Assembly (NCBI RefSeq): GCF_025602895.1
Contig: NW_026516203.1
Span: forward strand, 496,001-560,000
Direction of reading: 5' to 3'
Origin: Polychytrium aggregatum
Lineage: Eukaryota > Chytridiomycota > Chytridiomycetes > Polychytriales
DNA: 64,000 nucleotides
A model generated the notes under the pieces. That model made no database searches and was not told the origin of the DNA. It saw nothing but the letters and a program-made list of their open reading frames with translations. The position numbers were made by a program, and so were the translations under genes. Shown one piece after another: positions 34,336 to 45,168 of the stretch; position 1 is the stretch's first letter, and each line of letters opens with the position of its first letter.

Positions 34336-34777
34336 TCCTGGGCCTGACGAACATAGTTGGCTACTACGAGCTGGATGGCATGAGAATGTTCAACTGGCAT
34401 GATCCAGATGCACATCTCCTGTGGCGAACACTTCGAAAGGTGTTCAAGACCCTGATCATCCCCAAGGCGAGGTAGAAACCCAGGCGATAGGCGTCACGCC
34501 GGTCAATACCAAACACGGGCCTTGTCGCCCATATACCTCGTTACGCCCTTTCCCTGGAAGCATGCACACTTTGAGCTTGCTCTTGTGCACCAGGGAGACA
34601 TCAGCTTTTGATGCAGCCACGAGGTGATCACAGCCTGTACGTTCATGAGAGTTCTATTCCAGCTCGTGATGGGCATTCATTGTTTTTGTAACATCGTGGT
34701 GCCCTTGGATTGATTTGGGCGACAGCACTTCAACACAAACGAAGCTGAGCCGCTCTTGGAATACACGACTGAATGAT
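34336..34777. other. Intergenic region between Sel1 pseudogene and NMNAT 3' end
   Basis: About 440 bp. The first 150 bp may be more remnant of the Sel1-repeat gene: open reading such as MRMFNWHDPDAHLLWRTLRK is visible. Nothing else recognised. Confidence 0.45.
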
Positions 34778-36705
34778 CTACTTTGAGTCCGGGAGATACA
34801 ATTTGTGCTCGTGGATATAGTCAACAACTCGATCTGGCAGCAGATACTTGATAGACATGCCGCGGCGGATGAACAGTCGAATCTTGGTTGAGTTGATGTC
34901 GTTGTGGATATACTGCTTGCAGACGATGACTTTTTTCTGCTCAGCAAAGCCTGGAGCGTGAGATGTCATGCTTTGTCCACTCTTAGGACACTTGACCCGC
35001 TGTTGCTTCACCACACACGCATTTCGGGCAAGGGTGTTGAGGCCGAGTTGCTGCAGCGGAAATGGCCGTCACTTACCCGGTGTTGATGCAGCGAATCGTT
35101 TGAGAGCAAAAAATCATGGACATCGGCGCCTGTTCGTTCGATAATGACACAGCCGTACTTGCCAAGAATGTGGTTGAGCTAGTTGGGGCCACACCATCGT
35201 GAGAGACAAATGTTGGCGCGGTATGTCGAAGGAATGGCCGCATATTTGACCGGGCAGTTGGTTCCAGGGATCGATGTCGACATCAGCACAGACGATGACA
35301 AAAGATCAGCAACGATTGCGAGCCCAATCCGCAGAGGGGAGCGTGCCAGCCAAATGAATGGAATGGAGATACACGATCGGGAACCACGGTTGGGCACACT
35401 TGGCCACTCAAGAAACTCGAGGACCAAGTCGCAAGGACAGCGGCCTAGCAACCACCCATCGACACAAATGCTTCCAGTGCAGTGCCAGAATCATGCTGCT
35501 TACATCAGCGGTCGCCCACAGATTGGGAACGGCAAATGACTGGATGAGATCGCCGCCAGCGAGAAGCATAACACGGATTTCCGTCCTTGAGCCTGTCGGG
35601 TTGGACGACGGAAAAAAGGACGATCGTCAGAGCCTGCTTCATTAGCTGGACTACATGGATCGCACCGCCATCCAGGCGAGCGGGATCGTGGGTCCAGGGG
35701 GCAGCGACAGTTACCATCAGGGAGGAGAATGCCGCGACCGCCCGATGGCGAGTCTGGACCGTTCAGCTGCTCGTGGAAATGATCGAGGACCGTCGCGGTG
35801 CGCTGGTAGCTCGACTGCTTGGGCTCCCAGGTGTCGACCATGATCCACGAACTTGTCTCGACGGCACGCTGGCACATTTCTATTCGGTGCGAGGCTGGGG
35901 CCAGGCCGGGCTTGGAGTACATGTCGCTGACGGGCGAAAAGTAGCCTCCCAGCACCTCATAGACACCTTGATCTCGAAGAGCGTCGTATGCAATCTCTGC
36001 GGTCGAACCGATGGAGGCACGATGATGAGTGCATGTGTCGCAGTGTCGCCAGCGGATGGGCATCGCATCCCGATAGCAGGACGCAGCGATGCGAGCCAAA
36101 GCGGCAAGGCGAGGCGAGGCAGGCGAGGCGAGGCAGGCGACGATTACCAAACATCCTCAAATGGAGGTAGGTGACTGGTGAGTAGGAGCCACACGCCACG
36201 ACCACCAGGGGAATCTTTGAGGGATCTGGAGCAGTTCGTGGCGACACGATGGATTGATTCGGGAGACACGTATCGAATCGCCAAGGACACAGGGGAGCGA
36301 TGCGGTTGATCGATGCAGTTCGTTGATACCGGATGGGCGAAGCAGCAGCCACAACAGCCAGAATCAGAATCAGAACCAGGACCGGAATCAGAACCAGGAT
36401 GGGAATCAAACCAGAATCAGGACCAGAATCAGGACCAGAATCAGGACAGAATCAGGACCTCAACGCCCCCAGCGATGTAACGCAGGACTGGTGCGGAGGG
36501 CCTGGCATCCACATGGAAGAACGAGTGCAGCGGCAGCGAAGCGCATATGGATGGCCCAGTCGCAGCTTTCGATGCCGCTGCTCTGGAGCCGCGCCCCAGG
36601 CAAGGCCGGGGACAGCGAGCGATGCACACCTTGCAGCGTTCGGAGCTTGGACCTGGGGAACTCATAGCCCTCGGGGTCGGTGGCAATCAGGGAGCTGGTC
36701 GACAT
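34778..36705 (-). CDS. NMA1: Nicotinamide/nicotinate mononucleotide adenylyltransferase
   Basis: Exons 36705-36630, 36225-36148, 35996-35715, 35592-35504, 35178-35077, 34936-34778 give 261 aa. It makes NAD (or deamido-NAD) from NMN/NaMN and ATP, the last shared step of NAD synthesis. It starts MSTSSLIATDPEGYEFPRSK, close to fungal Nma N-termini. The nucleotide-binding motif is VVVACGSYSPVTYLHLRMFE (GxFxPxHxxH type, with Tyr for Phe). YEVLGGYFSPVSDMYSKPGL, AVETSSWIMVDTWE, MLLAGGDLIQSFAVPNLW and the C-terminal NDINSTKIRLFIRRGMSIKY (ISSTxxR motif) complete the fold. Length matches the metazoan enzymes (about 280) rather than yeast Nma1/2 (about 400), because the long N-terminal extension is absent. 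The first and second introns carry short repeats. Confidence 0.95.
36357..36461. repeat. Interspersed cagaatcagaaccagga minisatellite in NMNAT intron 1
   Basis: About 105 bp of 6-12 bp units (gaatca, gaacca, ggacca variants) inside the intron 36629-36226. Confidence 0.85.
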
Positions 36706-37057
36706 TGCAGCGGCGGGGCGGAGGAGCGACGATGGGGAGAGAGCCGAGACAGGACGACGCCCTTGGGGATCTGCAGGCCAGAGGGCTTTGCAAGCCATTG
36801 ATTGCGCAAAGGCGATACGGCCGATAGGTCGGCTGGGCGGCCGCGCGCGATTGGCTGCGTCCCCGTGCGACCATCGCACACTCGGCCGTGCTGCGCACTG
36901 CGCCGGGTGCTCGCTCTGCGCCCGCCGAAGCAACCCGCTGCAGCAGCTCTCTGCGGCAGCACGACGAAAGCCGATTGACATGGTGGATGTGCTGCTTAGA
37001 TTCAGATCCAGATGGCTTGCAGGCGCAAAGGGCATCCCGGTTCATGGCGTGGACATT
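36706..37057. other. Intergenic region between NMNAT start and LYR-protein stop
   Basis: About 350 bp, GC-rich, holding the NMNAT promoter. No gene seen. Confidence 0.5.
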
Positions 37058-37564
37058 CTATCGCTTCTTGCATCCGAGCGAGCCCGCCCACTCCTCGGTC
37101 CGGAACAGATAGCTCGCCTTGCCTCTCACTGCCGGCCGCGGCTTGCTTGGGGTGTAAATGTCCAGGGGCACGACAAGCGGCTGGTCTCGGAGCTGCCGGA
37201 GGTGCTGCACCTGAGCCTGTAGATTCTCGAGCTGCGTGAGACCGAATTCATACAGGAACCCGCTTGTTTCGGCCGGGCTGGCCATTTCCGTTCCAATCGC
37301 ATCTTCTGGGACGATGGCTGGGGCGACTTTGCCCTTCCGGAACTCGTGCCGCACCCGTTTTTTGACCAGATCACGGCGCTCTGCTGTGGGTAGCTGTTTG
37401 GCCGACTTTTTGAATCCATCAAGCGCAGAGAGGATCAGCTGGCGTCAAGCAGATGCCTTGGACGGTGTGCATGGTGCCGAGACATGACAGCGGTTGCTCT
37501 CGGGGCAAACCTTGAGAAACTGTCGGTAGAGCGACAGCACTTGCACTCTCGTGGGGGCTTGCAT
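37058..37564 (-). CDS. LYR-motif (complex 1 LYR family) mitochondrial protein
   Basis: Exons 37564-37511 and 37438-37058 give 144 aa. The first exon reads MQAPTRVQVLSLYRQFLK, with the LYR tripeptide followed by Phe-Leu as in this superfamily. Exon 2 carries the conserved Arg and RHEFRK block and a C-terminal helix (LTQLENLQAQVQHLRQL). LYR proteins are small helical factors that bind acyl carrier protein and assist Fe-S delivery or respiratory-complex assembly in the mitochondrial matrix. The pattern looks nearest to LYRM2/LYRM7-like members, but I cannot assign the subfamily. The donor (GTTTGC) is weak, yet no other splice joins the LYR exon in frame. About 40 residues follow the family's usual end. 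It is tandem with COQ2. Confidence 0.78.
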
Positions 37565-37806
37565 GAAGGACAGCGTCTGCGACTCTGATTTGGGGAGCTG
37601 GTCGAGTGGATCAAAGGCGATCCGGTCAGCGGCGATCCGATCGCGATGACTGGCGAGAATCGCTTGTGTTGATCAAGACCAAGATGGTCGCGCTCGACGA
37701 AAGCGACGGGTGGGACTCGGAGCAGGGCAACTCGCTGCGTTCTGTATTTGACTTCATGTGCCCTGACCCACATCCGTCGACTCGCCTCCCATGGACGCAT
37801 ATGCAT

Positions 37807-39364
37807 CTATTCGCTTCCGCTCTGCTGGGGTACAGCTGTTTCGCTGGGCCCACGCTGGCCGTCGAGTCTCGATTTCGCTGGTCTCGAACACCACTCGGGC
37901 CCATATCGCTGCATCAGCGTATCGGCAATGATGCCAATGGCAATGATGCTGCCCAGCCGCGCATTTGCCCTGAATTTCCGGGCGGCATCCTCGACCGAGG
38001 CCGTTTTCAGCGTTGTGATCTGCCACAGGAAATGGGCACCGGCTCCTCCTACCGAGACGAGATAGTAGAGCGGGCCCTGGTCGTTGGCGTAGCCGCTGAT
38101 GCAGAGCAGCGACAGAGTGCCGGCGGCAAAAGCCGAGAGCCACGAGATGATGTTGCGGCCGAACCGAATCGCCGTCGATTTGACCCCGACCTTGACGTCG
38201 TCCTTGATATCTTGCAGCGCGTAGATGGTATCGTAGACCAGCGTCCAGCAAATGCCAGCGGCATACAGCGGCAGCGTCACCGCCCAGTTCGAGCTGCCGA
38301 GCATGGCCGCCCAACCCAACAGGGCGCCCCAGTTGAATGCTATGCCTGTCGAGACAAGATGCCATAACGTCCTGGTCAGCTGTGGTTGCATTCGATGCAT
38401 GGGGATCTGGACAGGTTGCTGCTCGCTTTGGACACTCGTCCAGCGAGCGAGTGTGAGACTGGACTGCCTACCAAGGACGGCCTGAGGCCAGTACGTCACT
38501 CGTTTCATGAACGGATAGATTATGACCGGACAGAGCGATAGCGCCCCCAGACCAATGCTGATCGAGACAATGTCCATCACAACGTCGGCAGCGCCAGTGG
38601 CACCGGCAGGGGTTAGAGACAGCCATACTCACGCATACTTGCCATGACAGGGGCCGCACTCACCTGTACCAATTCAGTTGTGTGAGCACCGCCAGACCCG
38701 TCGACAGCTGGCATCCCAGGAAGGTCAGGGCCTGGAACATGGACACCTGTCCACTGGCGATCGGCCGGACCTTGGTCCGCTCCACGAGCTTGTCGATCTT
38801 GCGATCCCACATGTCGTTGATCGTGCACCCTGCTCCGCGCATCACAAAGGCGCCGACAGAGAACAGCGACATCATGTATGCCATCTCGCCCATCGAGATC
38901 GCAGGTGTCGCATAGGTGGCCATGGCGATCGACCAAAAGCACGGCAGAAGCAGCAGATATGTTCCCGCAGGCTTGTCGACCCGGGCCAAGAAGAGATATG
39001 GATGAGTCCACTGCGGAAACCAGCGAAAACTGGATGGGATCGGAACAGGGGCGGGAACAGGGGCGGGGCCAGGGTGCGAGCCGGTCGAAGCGGACGATGA
39101 CTGAGTGGCATCGGCCGGCTGGTGGCCCGAGGCGGCATGCCGAGCAAGGTGCCTGCCCAGCGACTCGTTACGTCTGCATCCAAGAGACGTCGAGCGGATC
39201 TGGGGGCCGAGAAGCGAGCCAAATGATGCCGCGGACGATGGTATTGAAGAGATGCCGATGTTGATTGACCGAGCGAGCCCAGCGGCCACAGGTCTCGAAC
39301 GCAGCGGCGATGCGAGCGCAGGCCGCACGGCGGACGTGACCCTGAGCAGCGAGATCCCGGACAT
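37807..39364 (-). CDS. COQ2: 4-hydroxybenzoate polyprenyltransferase (coenzyme Q biosynthesis)
   Basis: Exons 39364-38664, 38557-38472, 38345-37807 give 441 aa. It prenylates 4-hydroxybenzoate in the mitochondrial inner membrane, the first membrane step of ubiquinone synthesis. Both Asp-rich prenyl-diphosphate motifs are present: [19 protein letters not shown] and [40 protein letters not shown] and [20 protein letters not shown] are family-typical, and about eight membrane helices are seen. I prefer the ATG at 39364 because [20 protein letters not shown] is a clean mitochondrial presequence. The frame is open upstream to an ATG at 39511, but that part would translate a hexanucleotide repeat (Ala-Pro then Ser/Thr/Val). 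The intron 38471-38346 is a multiple of three and reads through. Confidence 0.94.
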
Positions 39365-39775
39365 TTCGTCTGTCGATATCGATACTGATGTCGGTGTCGG
39401 TGTCGATGCCGATGCCGGTGCCGGTGCCGGTGCCGGTGCCAGTGTCGATACTGGTGCCGATGTTGGTGCAAGCGCAAGCGCCGCCAGCCAGAGAATCGCC
39501 CTGTCCAGCAAGCCGCGGGCATGGTTCGGTCACGTGTGCACGGCGCTTTTTTTCTCCCGCTTGGGCAGCGAAAAATGCAAACCAGCGCAGAGGCGATCGA
39601 GCAGATCGTTCCTGATCAAAGCGACTGCCTGCGACCGACCTTTGCACCGGGGCTGCTGCTGCTGCAGATTCGCTGCCCAGCAACCGACGCCAAAGCCAAC
39701 ACCGCTTGCCTGCCTTGCCGAGGACATCGACAACCGCGAGCAACTCCTCGTCTCCATCAGCACAGACACATCTCC
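39365..39775. other. Divergent promoter region COQ2 / uL3m
   Basis: 411 bp between start codons of two nuclear genes for mitochondrial proteins. Apart from the hexanucleotide repeat no defined motif is seen. Confidence 0.5.
39375..39470. repeat. Hexanucleotide repeat (ggtgtc/gatgcc/ggtgcc) in COQ2 5' region
   Basis: About 96 bp of 6-bp units just upstream of the preferred COQ2 ATG. It lies in the shared COQ2/uL3m upstream region. Confidence 0.85.
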
Positions 39776-41780
39776 ATGTTCACAAAGCTTGCCCGCCTCA
39801 GTGCCCTCAGCTGGATCGCCCCACAGCGGGCGCTCATGGCCCGGCCCACAGTCCAACTCATGAGCTCGACAGCAGCCTGCCGGGAGGGCGCTCGCCTTGG
39901 CCTTCCCGTCCTCACGCCTGCCCCGACACCGGCCTTCCCCATCTCGGACGGCACCGGCCCAACCCCGTCGCTCAAGTGGACACCCGAGTCAAAGCGGGTG
40001 GGACTCATCGGGCTGAAGCGAGGCATGACCACCATCTGGGACGAGTGGGGTGTGCAGACCCCCGTGACCATCATTCAGGTAATGGCACTCTCTACCGGAC
40101 GATCTTGAGGCGCAAATGTCGATTCATATCGCCTAGTCGTCACCGAGTCGTCGCCATGAGGCAGCGATTGGCCAAGGCGACGACCAGGCGAAACCATGCA
40201 CCGCACGGTGTAGCAGCGTTGGGCCCTCGCTTCCACCTCCCAGCCACGAACCAAGTCGTGCAGTTGATGAGGGCCGATCAAGCCCGAATCCATGTCAGCA
40301 GTATCACACCCACATCATCGCCAAATCGACACACATCTGCACCAAATCGACACACATCATCGCAAAATCGACACCACATCTGCACCAAAGCAGCAACTGG
40401 GTCCCGCTACCTGAGCAACGTGGACTCGGACGCCCACTCGGATGGTGCTCATTTCATCGGCACTAACGCGCTGTCTATCCCTCCAGATCGTCGACAACCA
40501 GGTGATCGACTCGCGCTTCAACAGCAAGTGCGGCTCGTGGATGGTCACCATCGGGGCCGTCGACGAGCCCGACCATAAGGTCATCGCAAAGTCGGTTCTG
40601 TATCACTACCGCAAGTACGGCATCAGCCCCAAGAAGGTGCTGCGCGAGTTCCGCGTCTCTCCCGATGCTTGCTTGCCATCAGGTCAGTTGCAATACGAAC
40701 GAGTATGTGCCCTCGATCGAGCAAGCGGTACAGCAGATCCGCGATCTGTTGGCAGCAGCCTTTGACTGTGTGTCTGACTGGTATCTTGAAATCGCTTTGA
40801 TGCCGGCGTCGGTTCTGTTGATCGGGTCCACACTATCGGCTGTGGCACGGCCTTGAATCCGCCTGGCCGCCAGGTCTGAAGCTGCATGCCAGCCACTTTT
40901 TGCCGGGGCAGTATGTCGACTGCAAGGGCAACTCGTGAGTAGAGCTCCATACCATACCATGCCTCAGTCTCGCACTCGCTCTCGTCAGGCCGCGCGAGGT
41001 GGCGGACATGATGTGCCTGCTTCCTCACACTATCGCAATCTGTGGCATCAATTCGCAGCATCGGAAAGGGCTTCCAGGGCGGTATGAAGCGCCACGGATA
41101 CAGCGGTCTCCGTGCATCGCACGGTACCTCCATCTCCCACCGTTCGATCGGCTCCACGGGTAACCGCCACGTAAGTTTACTGACCATCTAGGCAGCGACA
41201 CGGGGCAGCACAACGGTCGCTGGAGACAAATGCCTGTCCTTTGGCTGACTCTATGCGGACAATATCCCTCGCCTTGCGATCCACAGGACCCCGGCAGAGT
41301 CTTCCCAGGCAAGAAAATGCCGGGCCGAATGGGAGGTACCAGCGTGACGGTTCAGAATCTGAAGGTACGCATGTGCACTGCCGTTCAGGCCGCTATCGGA
41401 GGCCCTCCATATCCCCCGCGATTCAGTCGCACCATTCCTGTTAGCCCCCTTTCTAGATCGCCTGTCTGTCCCTGCGCAGAGCTGTTTGTCCCCGCGACTC
41501 ACCTTCCCTTATGATCTATCTGCAGATTATGAAAATCGATGCCCACAACAATCTGCTGTACATCAAGGGCGCCATCCCTGGCTTCGACGATGCATACATC
41601 CGAGTCCGGGATGCCGTCAAGGCCGGATATCGTGGCAAGGTGTTCCCCAAGGACACCAGCGTTCCCTTCCCGACCTTCATGGAGAACCCCCAGACCCTGC
41701 CACGAGAGCTGCTCCCGTCGCCGCCTGAAAAGGGAGCCTTCGATCCCATGACCCGACCCAAGCGAGAGAGAATCATCTAA
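39776..41780 (+). CDS. MRPL3: Mitochondrial large-subunit ribosomal protein uL3m
   Basis: Exons 39776-40078, 40487-40682, 40874-40934, 41059-41170, 41287-41364, 41526-41780 give 334 aa. The N-terminus [20 protein letters not shown] is a mitochondrial presequence. The uL3 fold follows: [94 protein letters not shown] and [16 protein letters not shown]. It is a core protein of the mitoribosome large subunit near the peptidyl-transferase centre. The segment linking exons 4 and 5 fixes the donor at 41171 (GTAAGT) rather than an earlier GT. All conserved blocks are present. Confidence 0.95.
40311..40389. repeat. Tandem aaatcgacacacatc repeat in uL3m intron 1
   Basis: About four imperfect copies of a roughly 20-bp unit (ccaaatcgacacacatctgca / catcatcgcaaaatcgacac) in the intron 40079-40486. 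Confidence 0.8.
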
Positions 41781-42447
41781 ACGCAAGATAGTTTGTTGGT
41801 GGAGGGGCAGGCGCGGAGCCCTCCGCGCTTCTGCACCCATCACACTGCGCCCTGTCTGCAATCTCGAGCTTGCGGTGGATGTAAACCCAGCGATGGTTTA
41901 GGCGCGGACACATGCTGCATGATGAAGGATCCTGGATGTGCCACGACGGATGTGGGAACTGGAGCGAGCCTTCCTGAGAGCGCATCATTTTTGTTGGCAC
42001 AATACACTTCACGGCCGCTCTCGGCATATGACCTTGAGTTGTGGCAGTTTGGGACAGCTGTGTTTGAGACAATGGGATGAGCATATATGCATTGTATTTG
42101 ACATTCAGAAAGAAAGCGGCCAGAGCTCTCCGACGATGCGGTGTGTCCGTGGATGCTGAAACACACTGCATTGACAGAGATCACGGCTGCACACAAAGAT
42201 ATGGATAGCCAGCAATGACTGTCGCAAAATACTTGGACAGGTCGTTTCCGAGGCGAAAGAGTGCACCATGCAATCGAGCAAAGTGTCGCGGCAGAAGCGA
42301 CGTGGGGTTTAGGGCACCGAGAACATGAACGGCCTCCTGGCGCAAGCACAATGAGGGCAGCACCGTCAAGAACAGAGAGCATGCAGTGGGTGGTAGATTT
42401 AGAGAGCTGATCGGAGCTGTCGCTCGGTAGCAGGAGGCGCAAGTCGC
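41781..42447. other. Intergenic region between convergent genes
   Basis: About 670 bp between the uL3m stop and the stop of the 93-aa gene. No coding or RNA gene recognised. Confidence 0.5.
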
Positions 42448-42872
42448 TTAGAGGTTGCCGACGTGCCCACAGCTTTCGCAAGTGTAGTGCTTGCCCGAGG
42501 CGGCTGGTCGCTGGTGCTCGACATGGTGGAGGGCAGTTCGCACAGACTCAGATCCGTGGTTCTCGATCTCGCGGGCGAGCGCTGGGTAGCTGCAGGGTGG
42601 AATACAAAGGTAGAGTTGATGAGGAACGGGAAAGATGCGTCCACTATGATTTCGAACTATGCAGCGACTACATGTGCGTGCTGACGACGCGGGAGAGCAG
42701 GGGCGATCAAGTCCCTGTCTTCGGATACGTACCAGTCGATGGCCCGATCGGCAATGGTAGACTCGAGGAAGATCTGCTGCTCCTCTTTGGAGACCTTGCT
42801 GGGGATCGGGGCGTCGTTGCGGGACTGCCGGAACTGCTGGGGGTGGAGATCGTCGACGGCTCTGGCGGACAT
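42448..42872 (-). CDS. Small hypothetical protein with C-terminal CxxC
   Basis: Exons 42872-42733 and 42589-42448 give 93 aa. I do not recognise the family. The donor (GTACGT) and acceptor (accctgcag) are strong, and only this frame of exon 2 gives a coherent ending. The protein is hydrophilic and probably helical: an N-terminal RQSRNDAPIPSKVSKEEQQI, a middle DRAIDCYPALAREIENHG with a Cys at the splice junction, and an end HYTCESCGHVGNL with a single CxxC plus His, which might bind Zn. No signal peptide or membrane segment is seen. Exon 2 is open in an alternative frame to 42399, but that frame is low-complexity. Confidence 0.62.
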
Positions 42873-43718
42873 GGTTGATGAGAGGCTTGGAGGGGGTTGC
42901 TTGTGAGGCTTGGAGGGGGAAGAGCTGCTGTTGTGGTGGAAGGAGCTTGGGTGTGCAGCGCCGGCCCAAGACAGCGGCCGTGATTTATAGCCCCGGCGGC
43001 ATCCAGCAGCATCGACAAACACCCAGCCGCGCCGAACGACATGCAGCGACGCAAACGGTGTCCAACGACATGCACAATGGCCACCCGCTGCTGTCAAGAC
43101 GCGTCAGCATGACTCGGCGGCCGGCCACTCCGCGGGCAGCCACAGACCACGCGCCCCCGCGGCGATTGGCTGCCGGAAAGGAGCGGGATGTGGAGGCGGC
43201 TGGCCGGGTGAGCACCTGTCCAAGCGACGGGATGGCCGGGCAGTTGCGGAGGGATGTTGGGGAGAGCAGCAGGCGGATGAAAGTTCCTCGGCCATGGTGT
43301 CAGGGTGGCGGCTGATTGCGATGTGCAGGGGAATATCGACCAGCCCCCGAAAGCTGCTCCCAGAAGCTGTTGGCGCAAACCATATCAGCTCGCCCCGGTT
43401 TTGATCTGGGTTCCTATCGACGAGAAGCAAGCGCTGCCTCAATCGCGCAGCGTGGGAAAGCGGACCCTGCTGACGTCGTCAATAGCGTCATTGGGCGAGC
43501 AAAGGACTTGCGACATTCATTCAGCCGGAATCAGGAGTAGCTGACGACCTCCAGGAGTGATCATATGGTTGCCCGCAGTGCAGACTGATCGACCTGATGC
43601 TGGATCCCGCTCACTCGAGCCGGCCTCTTAAATACATTCACCTCCCCCCATCGGCTGAGTGACTGGATCTCATCTACCTCCGCTTCTCTAATACAAGCCT
43701 GTCTTCGCATAGTCATCA
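42873..43718. other. Divergent intergenic region
   Basis: About 850 bp between the 93-aa protein and the 198-aa membrane protein. It is GC-rich with a cttggagggggt direct repeat near 42885-42925. No gene recognised. Confidence 0.5.
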
Positions 43719-44430
43719 ATGTCCATCGCTATTGCTCCACCCAGGCTGACCTTCAACCTGTCGAGAGGGCTTTGGGTGATGCCCGTGCTCGTCGCTGTCG
43801 CATGCGGAGCATACTTGCCTCTGCCTTCGTCGAGCGGAATGCGTCTCGGCTGGGAAACCAGCACAGGGAGTGAGGATGGCAGCACTCCCGTCCCGCCAAA
43901 CAACCCAGTTGAGTTTCCAAACACCATGGGCACATGGGGTCATCCGTTTATCCAAGCAAACGGAGGTATGTTCCTCTCCACGGCAGCTCGCGCCGACCTG
44001 TGGCCATGAATGTCCTGGATGCCGTTCACAGAGCAAGCAGGTATTGGACAATAATCAATTCAACCCCCTCGACCTCACAGGCGATCCGACAGTAGGCAAT
44101 TCCACAGCAAGCGGCGCTGTGGATCAGCAAGCCATTGGCACCGTCATTGGATTGATCCTGGCCCTGCTGCTGACCCTTGTTGTGACCTACTTCAAGTGTG
44201 TTGTTTTTGTCAACCAGAGCGGGCCCGAGTGTGAATTCGAAGCATCCCCAACGCCCATGGGTCTTGCGGACTCCAAGGCTCAAACAGCCTCGCGCGAGCC
44301 GCTGATGGCCAGCGACGGCCAGCTCAATGCGAGCGGCAGCGTATTCGAGACAACCATTGGATCGTCCGGGTTCGTGCCAAAGTACCAGATTACATCCGAC
44401 GACGAGCACGATCCTTTCGAGAAGGAATAG
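43719..44430 (+). CDS. Membrane protein of unknown function with two hydrophobic segments
   Basis: Exons 43719-43965 and 44081-44430 give 198 aa. No family recognised. The first hydrophobic stretch (LWVMPVLVAVACGAYLPL, residues about 19-36) is preceded by an Arg-containing N-terminus and could be a signal peptide or anchor. A Pro/Gly/Asn-rich loop of about 80 residues follows, with an NST sequon. The second segment (IGTVIGLILALLLTLVVTYF) is a clear transmembrane helix. The tail is acidic and Ser-rich and ends DDEHDPFEKE. The second exon must start at 44081 (after ctcgacctcacag) to keep phase. The layout fits a small type I protein, with lumenal or outer loop and cytosolic tail; function unknown. 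Confidence 0.7.
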
Positions 44431-45168
44431 TCGGGTCTTGGCGAGACAGACGAGAAGTGGCACTGCCGCTTGCGCCAGCCCAGCAGATCGTTAGCTCGTG
44501 CTAGGTTCCCTGGTCGATACCTGACTGGCTCGCTGCCAATGGCAGCGTTTCCATCGACGTTCATAGCGCCGGATAGATGCTTGTGTTTCTCGATGAAAAA
44601 GGGGATGCGCAAGGAACTGTCCCAGCCCACCGTGCCTGGTGGTATACAACCACATGCCGCTTCGTATGACCCAATAGACCCCCTTTCTCTCAGCCCGCGC
44701 ATTCTCCACCATCCCATGACAGTTGCAAGCGCGGCGGGCGGGTCTTGGGCCACCATTCTCCAACGGTCGCACACGCCAATTATGGTTACATGGCGTCACG
44801 TGGGGCTCCTATCCTCCGACCATCCCAGAGTTGCCTGGGCCAGTCTTGAGAAATCCTCTGCTTCTCGAGCGCAACCGGCTTGTGGGTTTGCCCGGTGCGG
44901 TCAATTGCAAGATCCTCGGTTGTGTCTGTCCTTTGCCCCGCCCCAGTCGACTTCAGCACACGAGCACCAATCTTGCGCCAGCTCGTGTTCGTCGACTCTG
45001 CTGCCGCCAAAGTCTATGATCCATCTGCGATCGCAGCATCCAGCCACGTCCTCTTAATTGGAATCGAATCGCCGCTCGGCCATGGAAGCTGCTGTCCGCC
45101 CGTCATCGATGGCGGCATGGGCCTCTGGCATTCGATTTGGAAGAGCAATGGACCACTCCACTGCCCTG
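44431..45168. other. Intergenic region upstream of Cdt2
   Basis: About 740 bp with short overlapping ORFs and no recognised domain. An upstream Cdt2 exon could lie here. Confidence 0.4.
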
